NCBI RefSeq assembly: GCF_000013625.1
Contig: NC_009659.1
Location: forward strand, 2,170,001 to 2,234,000
Source of the DNA: Janthinobacterium sp. Marseille
GTDB taxonomy: Bacteria > Pseudomonadota > Gammaproteobacteria > Burkholderiales > Burkholderiaceae_D
Direction of reading: 5' to 3'
Length of the DNA stretch: 64,000 bases
Positions 25,586 to 37,600 of this stretch are shown here, piece by piece (positions within the stretch are counted from its first letter, which is position 1; each line of letters begins with the position of its first letter). Below the pieces are notes generated by a model. It saw nothing but the letters and a program-made list of their open reading frames with translations, was not told where the DNA came from and searched no databases. Both the position numbers and the translations under genes were made by a program.

Positions 25586-27943
25586 CTAGGCTGCAAACTG
25601 CTGGGCGCCGCTGGCGTTCAGCAGTGCTTCCATCGCCCGGTCAAAAATCGGTGCCGACTCCATCATCCCTATCGATCCTTCCCGCAAACCCTTGATCAGC
25701 GCAATCGACGAATAGATCAAAAGGCGTGGCGCTGTATCCGTCGCATTCAGGCGGAACAGGTAAAAGGATTGCGCGGCATCCACCCACAGCAAAGTCGCCG
25801 GCAAATAGGTCCCATCGTGCCACCACTCGACCTGGGTGCCGACATGCATGCCGCCCAGCCATTTGGCATCCGAACTCATCAGGGTGCCAAGATCACTGTC
25901 CAGATATAACTCTGCACGCACATCAAACTGTTGCAAGGCTGTTTGCAGGCGTTCATACGGCACGGTAGGTGCGTGGATTTCCGTCGCTTGCGGCGCCAGC
26001 GCGCTGCCTATATGCAAAGTCGAAAAATGCTGCTGCAGGCTGAGCAGCGATCGCGCGCCCTGTTGCTGGTTGCCCTGTATCGTGCGCAATACTTCCGCAT
26101 GCATCGCGACCAGTTGATCCAGCACCTGCCGGCTTTCGATTTCCGACATCAGCAACAACTGCAAACCGGTTTTGATCCTTTGCACCAGCTTCGGCAAGAG
26201 GCGCATCAGGGTGCTGCGTTCACTCGCATCCAGCTCTGCCTGCACACTCCACAGCAGGTCGGCCACGACCTCGTGGTAAGGCTGGATATCCATGCTGTCA
26301 TGCTCACTGACATAGACCAGCACCCGGCTCCAGACCCTGATCAGGAAATCGACTGCGCGCTGGTCGGTATCTATCGTAGCCAGGCGCTCGCGCAGAGCAT
26401 TGACGGTTTGCACCACCAGTACATCGTGTTGCTGCGGATTCTTTTGTGCATGCTCCAGCGCCTCGATGGCGCGCAAGGTTTCAGCGTCAGCCGCATGCAA
26501 GGCGTTTTCGACTGCGTGGTTCAAATGCAGGCTGGCGGTTTCAAAAACCTGCATATCCTGTTGAAAGTCCTTGCCGACACAGGCGATCGCCTCGGCCATA
26601 CCAGTATAGATTTCCTGCCCCGGCGAAGTAGTAGCGTTCAAGCCGCCGGCGATGGAAGCAGTACGATTCAGGAATTGCCGTGCCGGATGTGCTGCCTGCT
26701 GCAAGACCTCGGGGTCCAGCATTGCAGCCTTGACAAAAGGAATGTGCAATTGCGCAATCAGCGCACGAAACGCCGGGCTCAGTGACTCATCATCGGCGAT
26801 GTAGGCAAACAGCATGGTGACGACATCCAAGCCCACTTTGTCCATCTCGCTGACCTTGTCCAGGTCCAGCACTTCGCGCAAGTCGGCCGTTGCCGGGCTC
26901 TCCTGCTGCATCTGCTGCAACTGCCGAAATAGCGGATGGGCATTGGCCTGGCTGTTCACCGCCGGCGTGGCAGCCGCATTCGGCACGCCATCCGGATAAC
27001 GCAAATTAGGCGGGATACGACCCGGCGCCGATTGATTGAATATCTTCCAGACAAAGTCTTGCAATTCGATTTGCCCGTCTGACGGCAGGACCGGCATGCT
27101 GCCCAGGCCATTCGCGATAGCATTGGCCGGCTTCTGCAATTGCGCCAATACCCGTTCCAATGCAGGCGAAGCCGGTGCGCTGTCATGCAATGGCGGGAAA
27201 CCATCGTTAATGCCCGTGGACAAACCCGCGTCAACTGCAGTCGCGCGATACGCGCCCTGGTTCGCCAGCGCCAGCATCTCGCGTTCACGCTTGCTCAAGG
27301 CGCTCGGACGGGCCAGCAAACGTGCATGCACACCATTCGATTCAAACACATCGCGGATCGCGGAGAAATATTCAGGCAACTGATCGGCCAGTGCGCCGGA
27401 CAGGTGATCGAACAGCATCGCGCAGACATTGCTATTGCTATTCATTTCGCACAAGACATCATGCAGTGCGCGTGCCATCAGGTAAGGACGGAAAGGGTTT
27501 TCCCGCTCGCGCACATCGTGCTCATCGTGCAGCTGTGCAATCATCAGGTTGAGCCGCCCCAGGCTTTGCTGGTCGGCTTCGCGCAAACGCAGCACGCGGC
27601 GCTCCACCTCGATCTGGCGGGTAACGGTATCGTCGTCCATCAGCGTCAAGGTATCGGCCGATACATCCTGCAGGCTCTGGCGCAAGTCGCGATACATGGT
27701 TTGCATGCCGCGCTCGATATAACCGATGTAGCTGAGGTTTAAACGTTTGAGGAATTCCTGCCCATGCGTGCCGAGGAAATCGCGTGATGCGGAAATCCAC
27801 TTTTGTTCATTGGCCGAAGCGGCCGTGGGGATTTGTTGTGCCAGGCTGATATTCGCGTCTTGCAGCATGCGTTCTGCAAGGGTGGAGAATCGGAATAAAG
27901 CACGCTCTTTGGCCAGTTGAATGACAGGTTTGATCGCGTGCAT
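25586..27943 (-). CDS. DUF1631 family protein
   Basis: A 785-residue cytoplasmic protein of a family common in Beta- and Gammaproteobacteria and often mislabelled thymidine phosphorylase. It is largely helical. The C-terminus (about residues 670-770) contains LGGMHVGTQVEWWHDGTYLPATLLWVDAAQSFYLFRLN, reminiscent of a PilZ-like beta-barrel, so an interaction with cyclic di-GMP or with regulators is conceivable but not shown. The RxxxR and D/NxSxxG residues of a canonical PilZ site are not evident. It converges on ppnN, with 2 bp between the stop codons. Function unknown. Confidence 0.85.
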   Translation of the reverse strand: MHAIKPVIQLAKERALFRFSTLAERMLQDANISLAQQIPTAASANEQKWISASRDFLGTHGQEFLKRLNLSYIGYIERGMQTMYRDLRQSLQDVSADTLTLMDDDTVTRQIEVERRVLRLREADQQSLGRLNLMIAQLHDEHDVRERENPFRPYLMARALHDVLCEMNSNSNVCAMLFDHLSGALADQLPEYFSAIRDVFESNGVHARLLARPSALSKREREMLALANQGAYRATAVDAGLSTGINDGFPPLHDSAPASPALERVLAQLQKPANAIANGLGSMPVLPSDGQIELQDFVWKIFNQSAPGRIPPNLRYPDGVPNAAATPAVNSQANAHPLFRQLQQMQQESPATADLREVLDLDKVSEMDKVGLDVVTMLFAYIADDESLSPAFRALIAQLHIPFVKAAMLDPEVLQQAAHPARQFLNRTASIAGGLNATTSPGQEIYTGMAEAIACVGKDFQQDMQVFETASLHLNHAVENALHAADAETLRAIEALEHAQKNPQQHDVLVVQTVNALRERLATIDTDQRAVDFLIRVWSRVLVYVSEHDSMDIQPYHEVVADLLWSVQAELDASERSTLMRLLPKLVQRIKTGLQLLLMSEIESRQVLDQLVAMHAEVLRTIQGNQQQGARSLLSLQQHFSTLHIGSALAPQATEIHAPTVPYERLQTALQQFDVRAELYLDSDLGTLMSSDAKWLGGMHVGTQVEWWHDGTYLPATLLWVDAAQSFYLFRLNATDTAPRLLIYSSIALIKGLREGSIGMMESAPIFDRAMEALLNASGAQQFAA

Positions 27944-28110
27944 TACAGTGACCGGCTCCGACGAGGGTGGGCGAATATTTTTTTGATCATAGCGTAATGC
28001 AAGTAGTGTGACGAGGCCGCGCTGCCGGACAGCCTAGATTTAACCTGACATTTGTCGCGCAATGCACACATTTAACGCAAATTAACAAATCGCGGAAACA
28101 CTCGAAAACA

Positions 28111-28137
28111 AAAGGGCTTGCCAGTGGCAAGCCCTTT
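28111..28137 (-). terminator. Intrinsic terminator downstream of pseudouridine synthase gene
   Basis: AAAGGGCTTGCC / GGCAAGCCCTTT is a 12-bp perfect stem with an AGT loop. T-runs exist on both strands, so it can act in both directions. It lies 26 bp beyond the stop codon of the minus-strand RsuA-like gene. Confidence 0.85.
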
Positions 28138-28162
28138 TTGCTCATGAGCGCGTCGCGGCGCT

Positions 28163-28879
28163 TCAGGTCGGCGCCAGCAAAGCCAGTTGCGCATCCGTCA
28201 GGTAAGCCCACTCACCCTCGTCCAGTTCCAGCGATTCCAGTGTCAGCGCGCCGATAGCGACGCGGCGCAAGGCCGAGCAATGGTTGCCGGCCGCCGCCAG
28301 CATGCGTTTAACCTGATGGTATTTACCCTGCTCCAGCACGATCTCCAGCTCGTTCGCGCCCAGCATGCGGCAGGTTTGTGCCGCCAGCGGAGCCGGTTCA
28401 TCGTGCAATTGCACGCCGCCCAGCAATTGCGCGATCAATTCCGGCGTCACCGGATCATGCGTGGTGGCAACATAAACTTTCGGGATATGGCGTTTCGGCG
28501 ACGATTGTGCGTGGATGAAGGGACCGTCGTCCGACATCAGCAACATGCCGGTCGTATCGTGATCCAGCCGTCCTACCGGCTGCAGCTCACGCCAGGTGAA
28601 TTGTTCGGGTAACAGGGTCAGCACGCCCGGATGGTGGCTGGGCTTACGCGAACATTCGAAATTCGCCGGTTTGTTCAACACGATGTAGACGTGTTGGCGA
28701 TAGCGCCAGACTTCATCAAAAATCGTGAATTCAAGGTCGCTGGTATCGAAAGCGGCGCGGTAATCGGTCACGCTCTCGCCGTTGATGCTGACTTCGCCGT
28801 CTTCAATCAGGTTGCGGCAGTATTTTCTGGTGCCGAATCCCTGCGATTGCAGGATGCGGTCTAGGGTCAATTTACTCAT
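28163..28879 (-). CDS. rsuA: RsuA/RluB/E/F family 16S/23S rRNA pseudouridine synthase
   Basis: Isomerises a specific uridine in rRNA to pseudouridine. An S4 RNA-binding domain (LDRILQSQGFGTRKYCRNLIEDGEVSINGE) is followed by the catalytic domain with GRLDHDTTGMLL (catalytic Asp) and QGKYHQVKRM, features of the RsuA family. At 238 residues it best fits RsuA (16S position 516), but RluE/RluF-type specificity cannot be excluded from sequence reading. Monocistronic, with a strong terminator. Confidence 0.85.
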   Translation of the reverse strand: MSKLTLDRILQSQGFGTRKYCRNLIEDGEVSINGESVTDYRAAFDTSDLEFTIFDEVWRYRQHVYIVLNKPANFECSRKPSHHPGVLTLLPEQFTWRELQPVGRLDHDTTGMLLMSDDGPFIHAQSSPKRHIPKVYVATTHDPVTPELIAQLLGGVQLHDEPAPLAAQTCRMLGANELEIVLEQGKYHQVKRMLAAAGNHCSALRRVAIGALTLESLELDEGEWAYLTDAQLALLAPT

Positions 28880-29057
28880 GGCGGCACTGTACCAGAATGA
28901 GCCGGATTTATCAGCCGCGACGCTTAAAATCCGCCTGCTTCCGGTACTGACTTGTCACAAGCGCAAGGCTGGCCCAAGCGCTTTCACTGCCGGCGATTTT
29001 CTATTTAGCCACTGCACACGATAAAATGCGGGTATCTATCGAAAAAGGAAAGCAGTC

Positions 29058-30125
29058 ATGAGCCAGTTCTGGAGCCCTATTGTGCAAACCCTCACGCCAT
29101 ATGTACCGGGTGAGCAACCGAAATTGCCGGGCTTGATCAAGCTGAACACCAATGAAAACCCTTACCCGCCGTCGCCTGCCGTCATGTCGGCGATGCATGC
29201 GGTCACCGCCGAAACCCTGCGCCTCTACCCGGACCCGGATTCCAGCGCGCTGAAGCAGACACTGGCCGATTACCACCAACTGGCGACCAATGAGATTTTC
29301 ATCGGCAATGGCTCCGATGAAGTGCTGGCCTTTGTCTTCATGGCCCTGCTCAAGCACCAGGCACCCTTGCTGTTCCCGGACATCACTTACAGCTTCTATC
29401 CGGTTTATTGCAAACTGTTTGGCATCGATTACCAGGAAATCCCGCTGGATGAACAGATGGGCATCCGGCTGGCCGATTATCATGCGCAGTCCTGCGGCGG
29501 CATTATCTTCCCGAACCCGAACGCGCCTACCGGCATTGCGCTGCCACTCGCAAAGATCGAAGAATTGCTGATCAAACAGCCGAATGTCGTCGTCGCAATC
29601 GATGAAGCTTATGTCGATTTCGGCGGTGAAACCGCGATCCCGCTGATCCGCAAATACCCGAACCTGCTGGTCATCCGGACTTTCTCGAAGTCACGCTCGC
29701 TGGCCGGCTTGCGCGTCGGCTTTGCGATGGGTCATCCGAAACTGATAGAAGCGCTGGAACGCGTGAAGAACAGCTTCAATTCCTACCCGCTGGATCGCAT
29801 GGCCCTGACCGGTGCGGTCGCCAGCTATGGTGATGAAGCTTACTTCCAGCAAACCCGCCAGGCGATTATCGACAGCCGTGAACACATGACGCAGGAACTG
29901 GAAAAACTCGGTTTCTCGGTTTTGCCGTCGACCGCCAACTTCATCTTCGCGCGCCATGCTTCCCTGCCGGCCGGCCAGTTGGCGACCGGGTTGCGTGAGC
30001 GGGCGATTATCGTGCGTCACTTCAATCATCCGCGCATCAACCAATACTTGCGCATCAGCATCGGCAATCCGGATGAGTGCAAGGCACTGATCCAGACCCT
30101 GCGCCTGTTGACGTCGGAACACTAA
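29058..30125 (+). CDS. hisC: Histidinol-phosphate aminotransferase
   Basis: PLP-dependent class I/II aminotransferase catalysing the seventh step of histidine synthesis. 355 residues. Substrate and cofactor elements are [15 protein letters not shown] near the N-terminus, [24 protein letters not shown] and the PLP-lysine motif [26 protein letters not shown] lies before the ATG. It is not in a his operon here, so it may be a second HisC copy or one with broader aromatic specificity. Confidence 0.92.
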   Translation: MSQFWSPIVQTLTPYVPGEQPKLPGLIKLNTNENPYPPSPAVMSAMHAVTAETLRLYPDPDSSALKQTLADYHQLATNEIFIGNGSDEVLAFVFMALLKHQAPLLFPDITYSFYPVYCKLFGIDYQEIPLDEQMGIRLADYHAQSCGGIIFPNPNAPTGIALPLAKIEELLIKQPNVVVAIDEAYVDFGGETAIPLIRKYPNLLVIRTFSKSRSLAGLRVGFAMGHPKLIEALERVKNSFNSYPLDRMALTGAVASYGDEAYFQQTRQAIIDSREHMTQELEKLGFSVLPSTANFIFARHASLPAGQLATGLRERAIIVRHFNHPRINQYLRISIGNPDECKALIQTLRLLTSEH

Positions 30126-30237
30126 AATGCCGGATTTCCCGTGTCGGCCTGTCTGCTACGGGAAATATCGCCACATCTGATGCTGTAAAGCGTGCTGTAC
30201 AGGGTGTATGCTTTTGCTGACCCTGAAGGAGAAAATG

Positions 30238-30450
30238 ATGTCGGAACCGATCAAGCAGGAACCCGAAAAAATGTCGTTTTTTGCGACGATGGGCGCTATT
30301 TTCTGGTCTTTCATCGGCTTACGCCGCCGCTCCGATTACGAAAAGGATGTGACCGGACTGAATCCTTTCTACGTCCTGATCGCCGCCCTTCTGGGCGTCG
30401 CCATTTTTATCGGCATCCTGCTGGCCGTCGTATCACTGGTCCTCAAATAA
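30238..30450 (+). CDS. DUF2970 family membrane protein
   Basis: A 70-residue protein with one or two hydrophobic segments (FFATMGAIFWSFIGLRRRSDYEKD and NPFYVLIAALLGVAIFIGILLAVVSLVLK). This is the arrangement of DUF2970, found mainly in Betaproteobacteria, function unknown. AAGGAG gives 6-nt spacing to the second of two adjacent ATG codons (30235, 30238), so 30238 is chosen. It follows hisC by 112 bp and is bounded by a strong bidirectional terminator. Confidence 0.85.
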   Translation: MSEPIKQEPEKMSFFATMGAIFWSFIGLRRRSDYEKDVTGLNPFYVLIAALLGVAIFIGILLAVVSLVLK

Positions 30451-30455
30451 AAATA

Positions 30456-30483
30456 GCGAGCGTAGCCGGATCGGTACGCTCGC
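30456..30483. terminator. Bidirectional intrinsic terminator
   Basis: GCGAGCGTA / TACGCTCGC, a 9-bp perfect stem with a 10-nt loop. On the minus strand it is followed by TATTTTTATTT. It separates convergent genes DUF2970 (plus) and the PRMT-like methyltransferase (minus). Confidence 0.8.
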
Positions 30484-30514
30484 CATTTCATTCAAACTGA
30501 TTCCGTTGCAACAA

Positions 30515-31447
30515 TCAGGCATACGCAACAAGATGCTTGCTCTGCAAGGCCCATTCCGCTTCCACCACATGTAAATGCTGCGCCCGCATCGTCGCCTGCA
30601 GGGATGGGATTGAGCCACCCGCCTTGTACTCGAAGCTGACATGCAGTTGCTCACCGGCCTGCACGCTGACCGGTCCCGCCAAAGGCAGCACCAGATAATG
30701 ATTCAGCCAGTCTATCGTGGACGATTGCTGCATATTGACGGCCAGGATGTTCTTGGTCACGAAGCGCAAGGCATTCACCGTACCGGCATGCTCCATCGCA
30801 AACACGCCTTCCCATGCGATCTGCGGATTCACCGCCTGCGTGAAATCCAGCACGGAATAGACCGATGGTTGTGCCAGCTCGACGCTGCCGGACTGGATGA
30901 AAGTCGGTTCCTGGAATTGCACGATAGGCGCGTTATAGCCTTCGAAGCAGTAATCCTGCTGCAGGGGCTGGACCGCCATGATCATCGCTTCCGGAATGAA
31001 GAGTGGCAACGGACCACCGAATTTTTCCAGGTAGCGCTGTTTGAATGATTCGATGACCTGCACCTGCTTTTCGCGCAGCATGGCGACGTGGATCATTTCG
31101 CAAATCACGACATCGACCGGTTCCGGCGGCAGGTATTCAAAGGCATCGCCCTGTATCACTTCGACCCGTTCGCCGTTCACATTCTGCGCGAGGAAGCGTT
31201 TCGCTTCCGCCACCAGGTCGGGGTTGTATTCGACACACCAGACTTTTTCCGCCCTCGCCGCAGCAAACCATGACAGCACGCCGGTACCGCCACCCAGCTC
31301 CAGCACCTTGGCACCCGGTGCCACCAGGTGCGTAATCGCCGCCTTGAAGCCGGACATGCGCCGATTATCCATCAGCATATTGTGGTGATAGTGCACAGGG
31401 ATGAATTGGCCCAGGTAACAGCTTTCAAGTTCGCGTTCGGTCAGCAT
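30515..31447 (-). CDS. SAM-dependent methyltransferase resembling protein arginine methyltransferases
   Basis: A 310-residue enzyme with Rossmann motif I VLELGGGTGVLSWFAA and acidic post-I WCVEYNPD. A C-terminal beta-rich domain follows (about 170-300), giving the two-domain layout of PRMTs. The PRMT double-E loop may be represented by CEMIHVAMLREKQ (one Glu clear), so activity on arginine is not assured. Start at 31447 has AAGGAT 9 bp upstream; a longer frame to 31504 reads through untypical sequence. Target unknown. Confidence 0.75.
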   Translation of the reverse strand: MLTERELESCYLGQFIPVHYHHNMLMDNRRMSGFKAAITHLVAPGAKVLELGGGTGVLSWFAAARAEKVWCVEYNPDLVAEAKRFLAQNVNGERVEVIQGDAFEYLPPEPVDVVICEMIHVAMLREKQVQVIESFKQRYLEKFGGPLPLFIPEAMIMAVQPLQQDYCFEGYNAPIVQFQEPTFIQSGSVELAQPSVYSVLDFTQAVNPQIAWEGVFAMEHAGTVNALRFVTKNILAVNMQQSSTIDWLNHYLVLPLAGPVSVQAGEQLHVSFEYKAGGSIPSLQATMRAQHLHVVEAEWALQSKHLVAYA

Positions 31448-31610
31448 GTGTTCATCCTTATGGATAGTCGGTGAGCTGCCATCCCCGGCTGGGAATGACG
31501 GCATGGAACACCATTATCGTGAACGGATGAAGAAACAAAGAGCCGAGATGCAAGGCTTTTAAGCAGTTATTCCCTGCTTGAAAAAATGAGCTTGATGACT
31601 GAAAAGACAG

Positions 31611-31640
31611 AAGGCCGGCCCCGTAACCAGGGACCGGCTT
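31611..31640 (-). terminator. Probable terminator of the glucan synthase gene
   Basis: An interrupted stem formed by GGCCGGCCCC and GGGACCGGCTT with a loop of about 7 nt. On the minus strand it is followed by the T-rich CTTCTGTCTTTT. It lies just past the stop codon of the 2.9 kaa gene. Confidence 0.55.
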
Positions 31641-31647
31641 CAGAGGG

Positions 31648-34600
31648 TCAAGCCGCCGGCAACACCGGTGTACCCATCAGTACGGTGACCGTATGCGTCG
31701 CACCGTCATCCCGCATCGTTACAAAATGATCCGGCATCACCACGCCATCCAGTTCGACGCGCAACACACCTTTGCTGATACCTGTCGGGTTCAGGATAGT
31801 GATGTTATAGACGGCCGCACCATAACGATAATGCAGCTTCGCACTACGCCATTCATTCGGCAGGCAGGGATCCAGGCTCAGCTTGTCCGCCTGTATGCAC
31901 AAGCCCAGTATCGACTCGACCCCGGCCCGATACAGCCAGCCGGCGGCACCGGTGTACCAGGTCCAGCCACCACGCCGGACATGCGGCGACTCGGCATAGA
32001 TATCGGCCGCCACCGCGTACGGCTCGACCTTGTAGGCCGCCATTCCGGTGCGCGAACTGCTGCGGTTGGCCGGATTGATCATCTTGAACAAATCATGCGC
32101 CTGGCCGCCCTTACCCATCTTCGAGTAGGCGATCAGGCACCACACTGCAGCATGCGTGTACTGTCCACCGTTTTCACGCACGCCCGGCAAGTAGCCTTTG
32201 ATATAGCCCGGGTCCAGCGGTGTCTTGTCGAATGGCGGCGTGAACAGCAAGATCAAATCATCGCCCGGACGGATCAGGTATTGATCCACCGACTCCATCG
32301 CACGCTGGCTGCGCTCCGGCTCACCGGCTCCGGAAATCACCGACCAGCTTTGCGCAATCGAATCGATACGGCATTCGGCATTGCTGGCGGAACCCAATGG
32401 TGTGCCATCATCAAAGTAGGCGCGGCGATACCATGCACCGTCCCAGGCATGCTGCTCGGTTGCCTTCTTCAGTTTCTCTGCATGCTTGCGCCAGCGCGTC
32501 GCGCGTGCCTTATCCTTGCGCGCTTCCGCCACCGGCGCAAAGCGTAGCAAGGTCGCATACAGGAACCACGCGAGCCATACGCTTTCGCCCTTGCCGCCAT
32601 GGCCGACGCGATTCATGCCATCGTTCCAGTCACCGCCACCCATCAGCGGCAAACCGTGCGGGCCGGTATGCAGGCTGTGGTCGAGTGCGCGTGCGCAATG
32701 TTCATACACACTGGCCATCTGTTCCGAGATATGCGCTTCGAAGTAGGCATCCTCTTTTTCCAAAGGCAATGGATCACCTTCGAGGAAAGGCAGCATCTCA
32801 TCGTAGATTTGCGCATCCCCGGTGACATCAACATAATGCGCCGCGCAATAAGGCAGCCAGATCAAGTCATCGGAGATATGCGTACGCACACCGCGTCCGC
32901 TTGGCGGATGCCACCAATGCTGGACATCGCCTTCCGGGAATTGACGTGACGATGCACGCAGGATTTGCTCACGCGCCAATGTCGGTGCCACCAGTGCCAA
33001 TGCCTGGGTATCCTGCAACTGATCGCGAAAACCATAAGCGCCACCGGCCTGATAGAAGGCAGTACGGGCCCAGAAGCGGCAACTCAGGGTCTGGTAAAGC
33101 AACCAGCCATTGAGCAGGTAATCCATCGAACGATCCGGCGTCTCCACTTGCACCTTGTGCAGAATGTTGTGCCAGTTGCGCTGGCTGGTTTCAAAGACTT
33201 CATTGATATCCGCGGCGCGGTAACGCTGCACCAGGCTGCGTGCAGCTTCCGCATCATCCGCTTGTCCCATCAGGAAGACGATTTCAACTTCGCTATCCGG
33301 TGCGATCTCGACCAGGGTCTGCAGCACACCGCAGGGATCGAAGCCGGCACCGACGCGATTCGACAGCACACTACCGTGCGTCAAGGCTTCCGGTTTCTGG
33401 AAATTGCCATTGCGACCGATGAATTCCTTGCGATCCCCGGTCCATGCAGTTTGCTTGCCGCACAGGTCGATGAAGGCGACCCGCTGGCCGAATTCGATAT
33501 TCCACGGATTGCGTGCAAACATCGCGCCGGTATCCGCATCACGTTCGGTTGCGATGAATGGCATGTTGTCGGCGCGGCTTGCACCGAGCGCCCATTCCAC
33601 ATAAGAACTCAACGACAGGCGACGCACTCCACGCGATACATTCTTCAGGCGCAAGCGGCAAATCTTGACCGGATCGTCCCAACTGACGAATTGCAGCAAC
33701 TCGCTGGCGATACCACTGCAATTGAGTTCGAAGCGGCTATAACCCTGGCCGTGGCGCGTCGTATAAATCGCTTCCGGTACACGGATCGGCGAAATAGTCG
33801 GACTCCAGAGCGCCCCACTCTCTTCATCACGGATATAGAAAGCTTCGCCCGAAGGATCCGAGACCGGATCGTTCGACCATGGCGTCAGTTTGTTTTCGCG
33901 GCTGTTCTGGCTCCAGGTATAACCGGCACCACGTTCGGACACGGTAAAGCCGAAAGTCGGATTGGCGATAACGTTGATCCACGGTGCCGGAGTGACCTGG
34001 TCCTGCCCCAGCACGATCACATACTCGCGTCCATCCTTGTCGAAACCACCAAGCCCGTTAAACAGGGCCAGTTGCGGTGGCACGCTTGGCGGACCGGCAC
34101 GCGGCCCTTGCATTTCACGCTTGAGCCACGAGAAAGGCGGATTCTCTTCGACTTCCGGACGCGCCTGCAATTGTTCGGCCAGGCTGCCCTGCCCGCCTTC
34201 CAGCACCACGCGTGCCGAAGCCAGCAACAAAGTACGTTCATCGTCGGTAATGACATCCGCCCGCACAATAAATGCACCGCCACGCTCGGCCTGCTCCTGC
34301 TGCGCCGAGAAGGCTTGTGCCGCACGGACCATCCCTTCCATTGCAGCCTGCAGTTCCTGCGCATACGATGCGCCTTTTTCATTCAGGATCACCAGGTCCA
34401 CCGGCAATTGCTTCATGCGCCAGTATTCATGCGCACGCAGCAATTGCGACACCAGGCGCAAGTCTTCCTGCTTGGCCATACGGAGCAAGACGATAGGCCG
34501 GTCGCCGGAAATACCCTGTCCCCACAAACCGGCATGGCTCAGGCGCATGGAGCGGATCACGCGCCCGCTGGCACGCGCCGTACGATCCGAGAACAGGATA

Positions 34601-37600
34601 CGACTGGCCAGATGCTGGAACAGCTCGGCTTCGTAATGTTCAACCCGCAAGTAATGCAATTGCACCTGTGCATGCGTCCACACCAAAGCCGATATCCGCG
34701 AGAAAGCCGAACCGTCATGGTATTTATCCGCCAGGCTGAGGATTTCTTCGCGTGAATTTGCTGCCATCGTCGAAAACACCAGATGCACGATTTCATTCGG
34801 CTCCAGTCGCACCCGAACGCGCAGGCTAAAGATTGGATCCAGCACTGCACCGACGGTATTCGATAAAGGCCGGCCATCAATGATGGATAAAGGATTACTG
34901 ACGCCCTGGCCGCGGCCGATGAAGCGCGCGCGGTCGGTTTCATATTCAATCCCAACCGCACTGTCACTGCCTTCACCACGCGCCACCACATGCGCCGCCC
35001 ATGGCCGTGCTTCGCCATCCTTGCGCGGACGACGCGAAGCCAGCAAGCCGCGTATTTCATGCAAGTACTCGGTTTCGACAAACAGGTTCGAAAATGCCGG
35101 ATGCGCAATATCCGCCGCCACCGGTGCCAGCAGCACTTCCATATACGAAGTCACTTCGATATAGCGGGTACGCGAACCATTATTGGTCAGCGTCAGGCGG
35201 CGCAGTTCGGTATCGTCTTCCGGTGACACAATCACTTCCAGCATGCTGGAGATGGAACCGTCGGCACGCGAGATACGCACGCGATCTTCAGCGAACTTGA
35301 CCTGGTAGGAATCGGGTTCGACCGCCGTCGGCTGGAAGCCGGCCGACCAGTACGCACCGCTTTCCGAATCGCGCAGATAGATGTGGCTACCCCAATGGTC
35401 GCGCGTCGCATCTTCGCGCCAGCGCGTAATCCCCAATTTATTCCACAGGCTGTAACCCGAACCCGCCGCCGTCATCATGACCGCGTAATGTCCGTTCGAC
35501 AGCAATTGCGTTTCCGGCGTCGCCGTCATCGCACTATTGAATTCCCGCGCCACGCCGGATTCCGGCATGACTACGGTCGGGCGTTCGCGTTCTTCACGCA
35601 GTGCCAGTGAAGCCGGTTGCACCCAACGCGGCTGCGATTCATGCAACAGCAATTCGGCGGAACGGATAATCGGTTCATGATGGAAGCGATGCCGCATCAC
35701 ATTGCGGTTAATCACGTTCCCCAGCGCCACCAGCAACATGCCCTGGTGATGCGCCATATAGGCACGTACGATCGCCATGGTCTGGTTCTCGGCACGACGG
35801 CCCGGCGTGAAGTCCAGTGCTTCATAAAAACCGTAACGCCCCAGCGCACCGATTTCAGTCAGGCTGCGGAAATTGGCGACCGCGCTTTTCGGCATATACA
35901 TCGCCGCCAGGCCGGTCGCATATGGTGCGATCACGATGTCTTTTTCCAGCCCGCGCTTCAGGCCTAGTCCCGGCACACCGAAGGCCGAGTATTGATACGT
36001 GAAAGCGCGATCACGCAAATTCAGCGCCGACTCGGATACGCCCCACGGCACATGGCGTTCCTTGCCGTACTCGATCTGGCGCGCGACGATATCGCGGCAA
36101 GTCTGGTCCAGCATGCTGCCGCGCGGCGTGGATATCACCAGCGATGGCATCAGGTATTCAAACATCGAACCCGACCATGAAGCCAGCACCGGTCCGTTAA
36201 TGCCGGGCAGCATGCGCCGGCCGAGGCGGAACCAGTGCGATGGCGGCGCCTGTCGTTCGGCAATCGCCACCAGGCTGGCAAGCCGTGCTTCCGATGCCAG
36301 CAAATCATAATAACTATCGTCCAGCTTGCCTTCGTCGGCGTTATAACCGATGGAAAACAATTGCCGTTCCGGCGACATCAGGAAACTGAAATCCATCTCC
36401 AGCGCCATCGCACGCGTCGCACGCTCCATGCTTTCCAGGCGGTCCAGCCATTCGACCGCCAACACTGCGGCCTGCATCAGCGCACCATCGAGCGCATCAA
36501 ATAATTGCTGCGGGATGACGTCCGGATCGAGCCGGTTCTGCGATGTAAACAGGCGGGCGATATCGCGCTGTGCCGCCGCATAGGCCGGCGGTAAATCTTC
36601 CAGCGCCACATGTATATTGATGTGCGAATTGACGATTTTCCACAGCTCGGCATTGTTGCCACCATCCTGGGCTTCCAGGTGCACCCACGGCATCATCACG
36701 ACGAAATCATTGCAATGCATGCGCACTGCAGCGCGCAACTCATTGGCCCACGTCAGTACTTCATTATCGGGACTCTTGATCTCTACCGAAAAAGCTTGTG
36801 CCAGGTCGAACAGGTTCTCCGAGCGCTCGACCATCTTTTCCCAGAAGGCATAAGCCGGCGACACAGCATTCGTCTTCAGCAGGAAATCGCTGAATTGCTC
36901 GGTGCCTTTGCGCAACTCATTGATGCTGACCGCTTGCGTGCGCAACTCAGGCCCGATGCCATCGATAGCCAGGCGCAACAGCAACACCGTATCGCGCATA
37001 CCGGCGACGATGGTCGGCCGCAGGATGCTTTGTTCGCGCGCGTCCTTGCAGGCCTGCGCCAGTGCAAATAAATGGCCGGCGAGATTACCGCTATCCACAG
37101 TCGAGATATAACGCGGCGACAAGACTTCCAGCCGCTCCGTTTCATACCAGTTATAGAAGTGCCCGTGATAGCGCGGCAGCTTGTGCAAGGTACCCATCGT
37201 CGCATCCAGCCTGCGCATCATTTCACTCAGGCCGATCCAGCCAAAGTCGCGTGCGCTGACCACCGACAATAGATACAGGCCGAAATTGGTCGGCGAAGTA
37301 CGGTGTGCAATCACCGGCTGCGGGTCTTCCTGGAAATTGTCCGGCGGCAGATAGTTATCCTGTGCCACCACAAAGGTCGTAAAGAAACGCCAGGTGCGGC
37401 GTGCGACCAGGCGCAATTCGGTTTCCTCTGCGACATCCAGTTCTTCGACATTGGTATCGACCGGCGGCAGGCTAATCGCACGTGCAATCAATGGACTGCA
37501 GAACCACAACAGGCAGAACGGTATCGCCAGCCATAAGGCGGCGGGATGCAACAAGGCCACCGCCACCACGATTACCAGGGCGATCAGCATGCCCATGCGA

